64,000 bases of DNA from Streptosporangiaceae bacterium (GCA_025964695.1 JAOPYK010000170.1:1-64000), one strand, 5' to 3'. Positions 51,810 through 60,600 are shown, numbered from the stretch's first letter. Notes: a model not told the origin generated them from the letters alone. Numbers and translations are program-made.

Positions 51810-52778
51810 ATGTCAGGCAACATGGGGAGGGTGACTTCCGCGGCAGAGGGTGTTGGCGACGGCACGGCCGGTGCGCCGCCGGACCTGCGGGAGGTGCTCA
51901 CCACCGCGCCGTTCGGGGCGCTGGCCGAGCTCATCGCAGCCGGTGGCGTGGTGATATTGAGCGGGGCCGGGTTGTCGACGGAGTCCGGTATTCCGGACTA
52001 CCGGGGGAGGACCGGGCGGGCCCGGCGGGCCGAGCCGATGACGTACCAGGCGTTCGCCGGCAGCGCCGCGGCTCGCCGGAGATACTGGGCGCGCAGCCAC
52101 CTTGGCTGGCGGCACATCGCCGCCGCCGTCCCGAACGCGGGTCATCACGCGGTCACCGAACTCGAGCGCCGCGGGCTGGTCGCAGGGACCATCACACAGA
52201 ACGTCGACGGCCTGCATCAGGCGGCCGGCGCACAGCGAGTGATCGAGCTGCACGGCAGCCTCGGCCGCGTGGCCTGTCTCGAGTGCGGCCGACGCACCTC
52301 CCGTGAGGCGCTCGACCAGCGGCTGCGTGCGGTGAATCCCGGCTGGGCCGGGCGGGTGACCCGGATTAACCCGGACGGTGACGCCGTCCTGCCTGACGAC
52401 CAGGCGGACAACTTCCACCTCGTGGATTGCGAGGGCTGTGGGGGCCTGCTCAAGCCCGACGTGGTGTTCTTCGGTGAGAACGTGCCGCGGCCACGCGTCG
52501 AGGAGTGCTACGCGCTGGCCGGTCGCGCCGGCGCGCTGGTCGTTCTCGGATCCTCACTGAGCGTGATGTCCGGCTACCGGTTCGTACGACACGCAGCGAA
52601 GCTCGCGATACCCATCGCGATCATCAACCACGGGCCGACACGCGGCGACCCCCACGCCCTGCTGACGCTCGACGCCCCGCTCGGTCCCACGCTCTCCGCG
52701 CTCCTCGCACGGCTCGATGATGAATCCTCCCGCACGTCCCCCGTATCCACCGAGGACGCGCCCGCTCATGTCCGCTGA
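51810..52778 (+). CDS. Sir2-family NAD-dependent protein deacylase
   Basis: The 322-residue sirtuin has LSGAGLSTESGIPDYRG near 49-65 and TQNVDGLH near 127-134. The catalytic His lies in IELHGSL near 147, and zinc Cys pairs are CLEC and CEGC. LKPDVVFFGENVP follows. LGSSLSVMSGYRFV completes the NAD pocket. The long insertion between the Cys pairs (about 55 residues) and the sequence style match class II (SIRT4-like) bacterial members. Lysine acyl groups are removed with NAD. ATG 51810 is used; ATG 51822 is also possible. Confidence 0.92.
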   Translation: MSGNMGRVTSAAEGVGDGTAGAPPDLREVLTTAPFGALAELIAAGGVVILSGAGLSTESGIPDYRGRTGRARRAEPMTYQAFAGSAAARRRYWARSHLGWRHIAAAVPNAGHHAVTELERRGLVAGTITQNVDGLHQAAGAQRVIELHGSLGRVACLECGRRTSREALDQRLRAVNPGWAGRVTRINPDGDAVLPDDQADNFHLVDCEGCGGLLKPDVVFFGENVPRPRVEECYALAGRAGALVVLGSSLSVMSGYRFVRHAAKLAIPIAIINHGPTRGDPHALLTLDAPLGPTLSALLARLDDESSRTSPVSTEDAPAHVR

Positions 52779-52988
52779 CTGACAGTCCCGCAGCGCTCGC
52801 CCCGGGCCGTGCAGCCGCCGAGATCCTCGATCTTCCTCATCATCTGAAAGGACCGCGGGCGCGGGCCACCGTCCCAGGGGCCGGAGATGATCGGCGGAAG
52901 AGGCTCCGTAGGTCCCGGCACGCGGCACGAGAGCGCGTCTGCTGAGCCTTGGTGTCCGGGAGGTCTCGCGGACATGGTGCGAGTCATG

Positions 52989-53002
52989 CGAACATATGTT
53001 CG
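52989..53002 (+). promoter_or_regulatory. LexA (SOS) box overlapping the dinB start
   Basis: CGAACATATGTTCG is a perfect 14-bp palindrome matching the actinobacterial LexA site (TCGAAC-N4-GTTCGA). It covers the ATG of dinB (52996-52998), and TATGTT within it could also act as a -10. LexA binding here would block transcription of dinB until DNA damage. A leaderless transcript with start at the nearby GTG 53002 is possible. Confidence 0.85.
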
Positions 53003-54192
53003 TGTCGAGTGAGGCCACGATCCTGCATGCCGACCTGGACGCGTTCTACGCGTCGGTCGAGCAGCGCGACGATCCTCGCCTGCGCACCAGGCCCGTGATC
53101 GTCGGGTCGGGGGTGGTGCTCGCGGCCAGCTACGAGGCGAAGGCGTACGGTGTCCGTACCGCGATGAGCGGTGGCCAGGCACGGCGGCTGTGCCCGCAGG
53201 CGATCGTGGTCGAACCCCGGATGTCGGCCTACACCAACGCGAGCAGGGCCGTGTTCGCGGTGTTCGAGCACACGACACCGCTGGTGGAGGGGCTGTCGAT
53301 CGACGAGGCGTTCCTCGACGTGGGCGGGCTGCTCAAGATCTCCGGGCGGCCCGCGGACATCGCCGTACGGCTGCGGCGCGAGATCCTCCAGGAGGTCGGG
53401 CTGCCCATCACGGTCGGAGTGGCGCGGACCAAGTTCCTCGCCAAGGTGGCCAGCGGCGTCGCCAAGCCCGACGGGCTCCTGGTCGTCCCGCCGGACGGCG
53501 AGCTGGACTTCCTGCACCCGCTCCCGGTCGGCCGGCTCTGGGGCGTCGGACCGATCACCGCCGACAAGCTCAACAACCGGGGGATCACGACGGTCGGGGA
53601 GGTGGCCCGGCTGCCCGAGAGCGTGCTGGTCTCCATCCTCGGCCGGGCGTCAGGCCGGCACCTGCACGCGCTGGCCCACAACCGCGACCCGCGCCCAGTG
53701 AGGATCGGGGTCCGGCGGCGCTCGATGGGGGCCCAGCGAGCGCTGGGCCGCCGTGACAGGTCACCCGAGGACCTCGACGCCATCGTGATCGCACTGGTCG
53801 ACCGTCTCGCCCGCAGGCTGCGAACGGCCCGGCGGGTCTGCCGTACCGTCACGCTGCGGCTGCGATTCGACGACTTCTCACGAGCGACCCGGTCGCACAC
53901 GCTGCCCCAGGCCACCGCCGAGACGCCGACAATCCTCCACGCGCTCAGAAGACTGCTGGCCACGTCCATGCCGATGATCGAAAGTCAGGGCATCACGCTC
54001 GTCGGGGTCGCCCTCGGCAACCTGCACGACGACAGCGCCGTCCAGCTCACGCTGCCGTTCGGGCAGGCCACGGACGGCGCACTCGACACCGCCCTCGACG
54101 GCGTACGCGACCGGTTCGGATCGACCGCCATCACCCGCGCCGTGCTTCTCGGCCGCGATCAGGGCGTCTCGGTGCCGCTCCTGCCCGACTGA
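52996..54192 (+). CDS. dinB: DNA polymerase IV (Y family)
   Basis: The 398-residue translesion polymerase has ILHADLDAFYASVEQRDDP near 9-27 (first metal Asp), YEAKAYGVRTAM, SIDEAFLDV near 98-106 (second acidic pair) and GVARTKFLAKVASGVAKPDG near 140-159. The little-finger domain runs from about 240. The C-terminus is FGSTAITRAVLLGRD followed by about ten residues, without an obvious beta-clamp motif. A LexA box covers the start, so it is damage-inducible. ATG 52996 is inside that box; GTG 53002 in the same frame may be the real start. Confidence 0.93.
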   Translation: MFVSSEATILHADLDAFYASVEQRDDPRLRTRPVIVGSGVVLAASYEAKAYGVRTAMSGGQARRLCPQAIVVEPRMSAYTNASRAVFAVFEHTTPLVEGLSIDEAFLDVGGLLKISGRPADIAVRLRREILQEVGLPITVGVARTKFLAKVASGVAKPDGLLVVPPDGELDFLHPLPVGRLWGVGPITADKLNNRGITTVGEVARLPESVLVSILGRASGRHLHALAHNRDPRPVRIGVRRRSMGAQRALGRRDRSPEDLDAIVIALVDRLARRLRTARRVCRTVTLRLRFDDFSRATRSHTLPQATAETPTILHALRRLLATSMPMIESQGITLVGVALGNLHDDSAVQLTLPFGQATDGALDTALDGVRDRFGSTAITRAVLLGRDQGVSVPLLPD

Positions 54193-54274
54193 TCCGCCCC
54201 GACTGATCCGTACGACGTCCAGGCCGATCCCCGCCGGGGACTGTCCAGTCCGCTCGCCACGCTAGTTTGGAAAG

Positions 54275-54649
54275 ATGGAGGAGAACCGGGCACGACGGGT
54301 CGTCGACGCGCTGCGTGATCGCGGCATCAACGCTCATCTACTGAGGGCCGGCGTGGGCCAGTTCGGGGTGCGCGTGCCGCTGCCCGGCGGGCGTGAGGCG
54401 GAATGGGACACCGACGGCACCGCCGGCCTCGAGGCCCAAGTGATGCGCGACGGGATGCTCGTCGGTTTCGTGCCGGTGATCGAGGGATCCGAAGACTTCG
54501 ACGAGCAGCAGGTCATCGACGCCATCGCGCGGACCGACTACGACCAGCCGGTGGCCCGGCAACGTCCGGCCGCGCCGCCGCCCGCCCAGCCGCTGCCTCG
54601 AGAAGGTGGCGTCTTCCGCCGCTTCCTTGACGGCTTCCGATATCGGTAG
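54275..54649 (+). CDS. Small hypothetical protein, 124 residues
   Basis: No family is recognised. The protein has a mixed alpha/beta start (RRVVDALRDRGINAHLLRAG, then GQFGVRVPLPGGREAEW). An acidic middle (VIEGSEDFDEQQVIDAI), a Pro-rich linker and a basic tail ending FLDGFRYR follow. There is no signal peptide. TTGGAAAGATGGAGG stands at the start: ATG 54275 has TTGGAAAG just upstream. Homology is not needed to accept it as coding, since the frame is clean, but it is a weak call. Confidence 0.55.
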   Translation: MEENRARRVVDALRDRGINAHLLRAGVGQFGVRVPLPGGREAEWDTDGTAGLEAQVMRDGMLVGFVPVIEGSEDFDEQQVIDAIARTDYDQPVARQRPAAPPPAQPLPREGGVFRRFLDGFRYR

Positions 54650-54787
54650 CAGCGACCCGCCCCCGTCAAGATGACCTTCCCGTTCTGAGGCGCCGTCCTG
54701 ACAAGCCTCCGTGCGCGCAGCCAGGTACGCCTGCGCCCGCGACGTCATCGCTGTGCCCACTCATCGCAGCATGTGCGGGCGTTCCGA

Positions 54788-55198
54788 TCAGTCCTGGCGC
54801 TCCTGGCGGTCTCCTCGCTCAGCCGGTCGCCCGAACAGCTTCTCGATACTACGGCGCTCGCGTTTGGTGGGGCGACCCGTGCCACGATCACGTACGGCCA
54901 CCGCCCCGACCTCCTCGCGCGGAGGAGGCGGAGGGCTCTTGTCGATATAGCACTCGGCGGCCACGGGTGCGCTGACACGCTTGGTGATGATCCGGGAGAC
55001 GACCACGATGCGGTCGCGTCCTTCGTGGCGAACCCGAACCTCGTCACCGACCCGGAGCGCGTGCGCGGGCTTGACCCGCAGCCCATTGACCCTGACGTGC
55101 CCGCCCCGGCACGCGTCGGACGCGATCGAACGGGTCCTGGTCAGCCGGACCGACCAGATCCAGCTGTCCACCCGAGCGCTCACCTGCTCACCCGCCAT
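54788..55198 (-). CDS. S4-domain RNA-binding protein (HslR-like)
   Basis: The 136-residue protein has an S4 domain at about 8-70. ARVDSWIWSVRLTRTRSIAS corresponds to the RLDKWLW-type opening, and GHVRVNGLRVKPAHALRVGD follows. A basic charged C-terminus contains RPTKRERRSIEKLF, typical of HslR/YrfH relatives. Such proteins rescue stalled 50S subunits with attached peptidyl-tRNA after heat stress. It stands alone between convergent and divergent gaps. Confidence 0.9.
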   Translation of the reverse strand: MAGEQVSARVDSWIWSVRLTRTRSIASDACRGGHVRVNGLRVKPAHALRVGDEVRVRHEGRDRIVVVSRIITKRVSAPVAAECYIDKSPPPPPREEVGAVAVRDRGTGRPTKRERRSIEKLFGRPAERGDRQERQD

Positions 55199-55601
55199 CC
55201 CGTCACTTTAATGCGGTGCGCGCGTGCGGTCGTCCAGTCGGTCACTCGCCTTACCGTCCAACGGTCAGCGACCGCGTCACGGCCGCGTCCGACGAGGCAC
55301 ACCACACGTCGCCGGGCGACCTGGACCTGGCAAACGGCCGGCCGCCTGACGTCCGAGGACGTACTCAGGCTGTTGTCCTGATCCGCGGGACCTACATCGG
55401 CTCGATCGGGCCGGCGGCACTCGCGACAGACGCCGTTGAGCCCGCCCGGGTGACCGCGCCCAGACGCATGAATGCCGCACCGTATGGCGTGTTCAACGGG
55501 CTCATGCCGGAAGTTCATCTCGCGGCCGATCTTCGGGGAGGCGGGGAGCCGTAGCGTCGAACGCCTCGGCTCTCGGTCATGACTCGCGAAAGGCTCGGCC
55601 C
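55199..55601. other. Intergenic stretch with no supportable gene
   Basis: Open frames exist on both strands (for example + 55216-55554 and - 55180-55629) but none has a ribosome site or recognisable protein. The gap probably carries promoters for the leftward S4 gene and the rightward phosphoesterase. Confidence 0.5.
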
Positions 55602-57791
55602 ATGTCCTCACGAAGGCGGACGTTGTCACGGCTCCGTACCCTGATGGCGATGGCCTTGGCGGTGACGGTGGCCGGCTGGATCGGGGGTTTCGCGCAGGTC
55701 GCCGGGGCAGGGGCCGCCGCGCCGGCGCACTACGACCACGTCTTCGTGGTCGTCATGGAGAACCACGGCTACTCCGACGTGATCGGCAATTCGGCCGCCC
55801 CCAACCTCAACGCCCTGGCCGAGCAGTACGGGAGCGCCACCGACTACTACGCGATCACGCATCCCAGCGAACCGAACTACGTGGCGATGCTCGGCGGTAG
55901 CCCTTTCGGCGTCGCCAACGACAACCCCTACTATCTCAACCAGGTACCTAAGGCGAGTCTGATCAGCCAGCTCGACCACGCGGGCGTCAGTTGGAAGGCG
56001 TACCTGCAGGGTGTGCCACACCCGGGATACCAGGGCATCTGCTACCCCGCCGCATGCAACGGCGCGCCGGACAAGGACCCGTTGTACGTCTCCAAGCACA
56101 ACGGGATCCTCAACTACAGCAGCTCCCTGAACGCGGGGGACTGGTCGCGGCAGGTGCCGATCGAACAGCTCGGCAATGATCTGCGCAGCGGCGACGTGCC
56201 TGCCTTCAACTATGTGATCCCTGACGAATGCCACGACCAGCACGGTGATCCGCCGTACTGCCTGGACTCGGGCAGCGCCGGCGGCACCGACCCGCAGGAC
56301 CAGCATCTCGTGGCGACGGGCGACCAGTACCTCGGCCGGCTCGTCAGCACCATCACCGGCGCGGGCTTCTGGGCCAAGGGCAACAACGCCATCGACATCG
56401 TCTACGACGAGGGCAGCAACAACGACAATGGCGGCGGCCAGGTCGCCAACGTCGTGGTCACCAGCCACGGGGTGCGAGGGCTGCACGATCCGACCTTCTA
56501 CAACCACTACTCGCTGTTGCAGACTCTGCAGCGCAACTTCGGTCTCGGCTGCCTCGCCAACTCCTGCGACACCGCGACGGTGACGTCGATGAACCCGCTG
56601 TTCGCGGTCACCGGCAGCAAGGCGACCGCGTTCAAGGAGTTGCCGGTTCCCTCCATCGGGACGCCGACGCCGGCCCCCGCCGAGCCGGTCTCGTACGTTA
56701 CCGACAGGCCGGCGAGCGCAGGTTGGGCCGTGCAGGCCGCACCGAAGCTCGGTACGGGTGACAACACCTACGGAGCGGTCGCGGCCGTCTCGGCCAAGGA
56801 CGTCTGGGCGGTCGGCAACTTCCTGCCTGACACGGCGACCAGCAACAAGGACGCCACGTTGACCCTCGCCGCGCACTTCGACGGAACGAGGTGGACGCAC
56901 ACGCCGACCCCGACCACGGGGCCGAACTACAACACCCTGTTCGGCGTCGCGGCCGTACCGGGCAAGGCGTGGGCGGTCGGCGTCGGCCTGGACCAGGGGT
57001 ACCACTCTCACAGCGTGATCGAGGCGTGGGACGGCAGAGCCTGGCACCTGGTCACGGGGCCCACGCTCGACACCACTCGCGACGTCCTCTACTCGGCGAC
57101 CGCGATCTCGGCGGACGACGTCTGGGCCGTGGGCGAGCAGCAGAGCCGGTCGGGCCGGTTCGGCACCCTGATCGAGCACTGGGACGGCAAGCGCTGGGCC
57201 GTCGTCCCGAGCCCCGACCCCGGCGTCGCCGGCGACCACCTCTACGCTGTCGCCGCCTCGGGCGCCCACGACGTCTGGGCGGTCGGCCAACGCAACGATC
57301 ACAGCGCCGACAGGCCCCTGGCCGAGCACTGGGACGGTAAGCGCTGGAGCGTCGTGGACGTACCGTCTGCGGGTGCCGGCGGCGTGCTGCAGGGTGTCGC
57401 GGTCCGCGGCGGGCAGGTCTGGGCGGTCGGCCAGACCGACGACGCCGCACACCAGGGCCGCCCGTTGAGCACGCACCTCAGCCACGGCCGCTGGACGACG
57501 ACCGTCAACACGCAACTCGGCGCGGCGTTCAGCAACCTCAACGGCGTTGTCATCGTCGGCGACACCGCCTGGGCCGCCGGCACGTACTACGACACGGCGA
57601 GCGGCCACCAGCTCACCTTGGTCGCCCGCAACGACGGCGCCGGCTGGAGGACCGTCAAGGCGCCCAACCCCGGCACCGGAGACAAGGTGCTCGGCGGCAT
57701 CTCAGCGGCCGGCGACGCGATCTGGGCGGTCGGTTACGACAAGACCGACGCCGGGCGCAGCCCGCTGATCGAGTCGCACCCCGGCGGTTGA
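55602..57791 (+). CDS. Secreted phosphoesterase fused to a WAVG-repeat beta-propeller
   Basis: The 729-residue exported protein has a signal peptide (about 1-40) and an alkaline-phosphatase-superfamily phosphoesterase domain (45-345). That domain has VVVMENHGYSDVIG, THPSEPNYVAMLGG, DECHDQHGDPP and YDEGSNNDNGGG, with the metal and nucleophile regions present. The C-terminal part (about 370-729) has seven repeats centred on VWAVG or variants (AKDVWAVG, GKAWAVG, ADDVWAVG, AHDVWAVG, GGQVWAVG, GDTAWAAG, GDAIWAVG). Each sits in a blade with HWDGKRW-like strands, which suggests a seven-bladed propeller. The smaller paralogue at 23183-24079 lacks the propeller. Confidence 0.88.
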   Translation: MSSRRRTLSRLRTLMAMALAVTVAGWIGGFAQVAGAGAAAPAHYDHVFVVVMENHGYSDVIGNSAAPNLNALAEQYGSATDYYAITHPSEPNYVAMLGGSPFGVANDNPYYLNQVPKASLISQLDHAGVSWKAYLQGVPHPGYQGICYPAACNGAPDKDPLYVSKHNGILNYSSSLNAGDWSRQVPIEQLGNDLRSGDVPAFNYVIPDECHDQHGDPPYCLDSGSAGGTDPQDQHLVATGDQYLGRLVSTITGAGFWAKGNNAIDIVYDEGSNNDNGGGQVANVVVTSHGVRGLHDPTFYNHYSLLQTLQRNFGLGCLANSCDTATVTSMNPLFAVTGSKATAFKELPVPSIGTPTPAPAEPVSYVTDRPASAGWAVQAAPKLGTGDNTYGAVAAVSAKDVWAVGNFLPDTATSNKDATLTLAAHFDGTRWTHTPTPTTGPNYNTLFGVAAVPGKAWAVGVGLDQGYHSHSVIEAWDGRAWHLVTGPTLDTTRDVLYSATAISADDVWAVGEQQSRSGRFGTLIEHWDGKRWAVVPSPDPGVAGDHLYAVAASGAHDVWAVGQRNDHSADRPLAEHWDGKRWSVVDVPSAGAGGVLQGVAVRGGQVWAVGQTDDAAHQGRPLSTHLSHGRWTTTVNTQLGAAFSNLNGVVIVGDTAWAAGTYYDTASGHQLTLVARNDGAGWRTVKAPNPGTGDKVLGGISAAGDAIWAVGYDKTDAGRSPLIESHPGG

Positions 57792-57825
57792 CGGACCGGA
57801 GCACTCGTCAGCCTCGTCGGTCAAC

Positions 57826-57865
57826 GCCGGTCGGTCGCGATCACTGTGCAAGATCGCCGACCGGC
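57826..57865 (+). terminator. Bulged hairpin after the propeller phosphoesterase
   Basis: GCCGGTCGG...CGATC at 57826-57842 pairs with GATCGCCGACCGGC at 57852-57865, with three unpaired bases in the first arm and a 9-base loop. It lies 35 bp after the stop and probably ends the transcript. Confidence 0.55.
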
Positions 57866-57963
57866 CGGCGCGCGGACCGTGGCAAGTGAGTGGTCCAGAT
57901 GGCCGCGTGGTCGGCCATGTAATCGGTTTGTCCTCGCGGGAAGGCGCCGCTGGCGTGCGCGCT

Positions 57964-58218
57964 GTGCGGATCCGAGGATATGTGGAGGCTGATTGGTCTC
58001 AGGTGTGGCCGATCGTGCGAGAGGTCGTGCGGGCGGAGGAGACATTTCCGGCGCGGGGATACGCAGGAATGCAGTTCAACGCAGTGGTCGAGTCGAATCA
58101 CTCGGCCTTGGAACTCTACAAGCGACACGGCTTCAGCGTGGTCGGAACGGTTCCCGGCGCCCTCGCGCATCCGACCCTGGGTCGCGTGGGCCTCCAGGTG
58201 ATGTACCGCGTCTTCTGA
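57964..58218 (+). pseudogene. GNAT acetyltransferase gene with internal deletion
   Basis: The frame starts VRIRGYVEADWSQVWPIVRE, the normal N-terminus of a phosphinothricin-type GNAT enzyme. At EETFPARGYAGMQFNAVVES it jumps directly to the region after the acetyl-CoA loop. It then ends normally (LYKRHGFSVVGTVPGALAHP, VGLQVMYRVF). About 80 residues, including the R/Q-x2-G-x-G/A acetyl-CoA-binding loop, are missing although the frame is kept. The product, about 84 residues, cannot be an active acetyltransferase. GTG 57964 would be the start; the frame is open from 57886. Confidence 0.72.
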
Positions 58219-58225
58219 GCATGTA

Positions 58226-58677
58226 GCCCGGGATCGGCGATGGCCACGACGGCCCAGTCGATGATGCCCGTTACGGCGTTCGACTCGACGTCTACCAGTA
58301 TGTGCTCACTGCCCAGGTCATTGTGGCAGAGCGCCAGGGCTTGGGATTTCGCCGGCGGTGCGCGGCCGAGGAAGTCCTCGAGGAGCCTCCGGTCTGGCGC
58401 GGGCAGCCATTCCGCCACCGGCTGGAAGGTCCGTTCGGCGTCCTGCCGCCGGGGAACCGGCAACGTGGACACCCCGGCCACCCCGGCGAGCAGGTCCGCC
58501 TCGCGCCGGACAACTTCACTGCGGTGGGCGGGGTCATCCGCCTTGCTCCGCCGGATGATCAGCTCATCGTTGACCTCGTAGACGAGGTTGTTCCCAGCCC
58601 TCACCCAGCCTCACCACGGAGTGGACCTCGCAAGCCGGCAGGTGGCGGGTGAGCAACGCGAGGATCTCGTCGGTCAC
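58226..58677 (-). pseudogene. Aminoglycoside-phosphotransferase-like gene, frameshifted, internally deleted and truncated
   Basis: From GTG 58677 the frame reads TDEILALLTRHLPACEVHSV and VRLGEG, then shifts frame near 58595. It continues as GNNLVYEVNDELIIRRSKAD to LPVPR. About 70 residues of the N-lobe/linker are missing before DAERTFQPVAEWLPAPDRRL. The catalytic HNDLGSEHILVDV and the IIDW metal site remain, but homology stops at AIADPG near 58226, where it meets the 3' end of the acetyltransferase remnant. Three independent lesions make it a pseudogene. Confidence 0.72.
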
Positions 58678-58807
58678 ACCAGCACCCTGGTGGCGCCTGG
58701 AGCCGGCCTCGCCACTGTCAGGTGAGCTTCGGCTGGGCTTCGACGTCGCCGCTCAGACGCGTGCCACCTTCCCCGGTCCGCATGGCCTTACCCGGACCAG
58801 CGCGTCG

Positions 58808-59035
58808 TCAGAGCTTCATGAGCTTTGCGTACGGCGCCGTGATGCGTTGCTGGTGCGTGCCGAAATCGATGAGCACGGCGATGTCGTCCTCGACACCGAT
58901 GACCAGGCCGAGGCCGTACTTGTCGTGGGTCACCCGGTCTTGCAGCGAGAACTGCTCGATAGGCGGGGTGGCCGCCGGGGCGTTGAAGGGACTTGTGGAC
59001 AGGTGTCGCCGGGTCGCGGCTCGGGAGCTGTTCAT
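58808..59035 (-). CDS. Small conserved actinobacterial protein (75 residues)
   Basis: The protein reads MNSSRAATRRHLSTSPFNAP, then FSLQDRVTHDKYGLGLVIGV, DIAVLIDFG and a PYAKLMKL end. The second block resembles short SH3/CarD-like beta-barrel proteins that are widespread in actinobacteria (recognition from memory; no named function). I start at ATG 59035 with GGGGTGA upstream; GTG 59041 adds two residues. It may bind nucleic acid or RNA polymerase, which is speculation. Confidence 0.68.
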   Translation of the reverse strand: MNSSRAATRRHLSTSPFNAPAATPPIEQFSLQDRVTHDKYGLGLVIGVEDDIAVLIDFGTHQQRITAPYAKLMKL

Positions 59036-59041
59036 TGTCAC

Positions 59042-59631
59042 CCCAGTATGCGCCTACCTGGCCGATCACGGCGAGTTCCTCCCGGGAATCCGCGAAGTTG
59101 GGCGCCGGGCAGCCCAGATTGTGATCCGGCGCCGCCCGCCCGAAGGGGCCCGGGAGTGTGGACGGACGGATCCGCTTTGCGCATGCGGCGCCGGGGCGTC
59201 GTTCGCAGCGGCCCGCCGCCCACAGCCCCACCCGCCGGGGTCGGCCCGAACCCGGCACGCGGCCCCAAGCACAGCACGCTTATCTGGATCCATGTCGGAA
59301 ATGTGTTGTCGAGTGCATCCGGAAGCGCGCGGGGTGGATGTGCTCGCACAAGGGGCGGAGTCAATTTGATCAACCTATTAACACTTGTTGGGATGTCTAT
59401 TGATGGTGGACAAGGATTCATATCTGAAATTACTGATAACTTCCTACGGTGCACCGGATCGGGCGGTGAGATCACCGGATTTCGCCAAGCGTCGATGTGT
59501 TCGCAGGGTCTGCGATCGACTGGTGGCTCGCTCGGTGAGGCGTTGTTACCCTGCGCGGTCGTAGGTGGCCGTACGAATCTGGAAGATGTCAGTCAATAGG
59601 CAGAATCTGCTACAGACGAAAGAGCCGACAA
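59042..59631. other. Intergenic stretch, low-GC right half
   Basis: No coding region can be supported. From about 59360 to 59640 the sequence is markedly AT-rich compared with the rest of the window, leading up to the ice-binding protein gene. This could be a promoter/regulatory region or recently acquired DNA. Confidence 0.5.
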
Positions 59632-60600
59632 ATGCCAGCTAATATTATTCAGGCCTTCCGTAGATCGGCTGGATATTCGCTTCTCGCGGTAGGTCTCGCG
59701 ATGGGTCTTGCGCTCGTTTCCTGCATGACCGTCTACGCTGTCACACAGTCCAAAGCACGTGCGGCACAGCCCCCGGTAGCCCTCGGAAATGCCGCCAGCT
59801 TCGCGGTCCTGGCGTACTCCGGCGTTACCAACAGCGGGCCCACCGTCATCAACGGGAACTTGGGGGTGAGCCCGGGCAGCTCGGTGACCGGATTCGGTCT
59901 CGGCGGCGGCACAGTGAACGGGGGAATCTTCACAGGTGCTACCAGCCTCGCCGGACAAGCCCAAACCGACCTAACCGCCGCGTACAACGATGCGGCTGGG
60001 CGGGTTCCTGTCGCCACCGTGGCCACGGAGCTCGGCGGAACCACCAAGGGGCCGGGGGTCTATGACTCCGCCGCCGGCACCTTCCAGATCACCGGCCCGC
60101 TGATCCTCGACGCGCAGGGAGATCCGAACGCGGTCTTCATCTTCAAGATGGCCTCGACCCTCAACACCGCGGCCGCCAGCTCGGTGCTCCTCGCCGGGGG
60201 CGCACAGGCGTGCAACGTCTTCTGGCAGGTCGGCAGCTCGGCGTCTCTGGGAACGACCACCAGCTTCCAGGGAAACATCCTCGCCTATGCGTCGATCACG
60301 GTGAACACGGGCGCGACGATCGTCGGCCGGGCGTTGGCAAGGACCGCTAACGTCACTCTCCTGTCCAACCTCATCACCGCGCCCACCTGCCAGGCCTTCC
60401 CTCCATCGAGTCCTCCATCGAGTCCTCCATCGAGTCCTCCGGCGACGGTGACTCGCACGGTGACGGTGCGGCCAACGGTGAAGGTGACGCGCACGGTGTG
60501 TTCCTCAACGGCAGGTAACGGCCATTCGAACTCTCTCACGCACGAAGACATCGACATCGACTCGAACGGCCACGCCTACCATCACCACCATCACAGCTGA
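59632..60600 (+). CDS. Secreted ice-binding-like protein (DUF3494) with His-rich tail
   Basis: This 322-residue exported protein has an N-terminal signal/anchor helix (about 13-37). The DUF3494 ice-binding beta-solenoid (about 48-255) follows: LGNAASFAVLAYSGVTNSGP, INGNLGVSPGSSVTGF, AYNDAAGRV, GPGVYDSAAGTFQITGPLIL, FIFKMAST, and CNVFWQVGSSASLG with FQGNILAYASITV. Such proteins bind ice or act as adhesins. The tail is unusual: PPSS repeats, a Thr/Val segment TVTRTVTVRPTVKVTRTVC and an end HAYHHHHHS. There is no LPXTG motif. Confidence 0.9.
   Translation: MPANIIQAFRRSAGYSLLAVGLAMGLALVSCMTVYAVTQSKARAAQPPVALGNAASFAVLAYSGVTNSGPTVINGNLGVSPGSSVTGFGLGGGTVNGGIFTGATSLAGQAQTDLTAAYNDAAGRVPVATVATELGGTTKGPGVYDSAAGTFQITGPLILDAQGDPNAVFIFKMASTLNTAAASSVLLAGGAQACNVFWQVGSSASLGTTTSFQGNILAYASITVNTGATIVGRALARTANVTLLSNLITAPTCQAFPPSSPPSSPPSSPPATVTRTVTVRPTVKVTRTVCSSTAGNGHSNSLTHEDIDIDSNGHAYHHHHHS
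60403..60438 (+). repeat. Three perfect 12-bp tandem repeats inside the ice-binding gene
   Basis: CCATCGAGTCCT occurs three times in a row at 60403, 60415 and 60427. It encodes the PPSS linker repeats between solenoid and tail. Being in frame, copy-number change would alter linker length without frameshift. Confidence 0.8.

Noticed and set aside
58649-59599. Plus-strand frame across the APH remnant and the small CDS at 58808-59035
   Set aside because: The opposite strand contains recognisable protein blocks here; this frame has no ribosome site or known motif.
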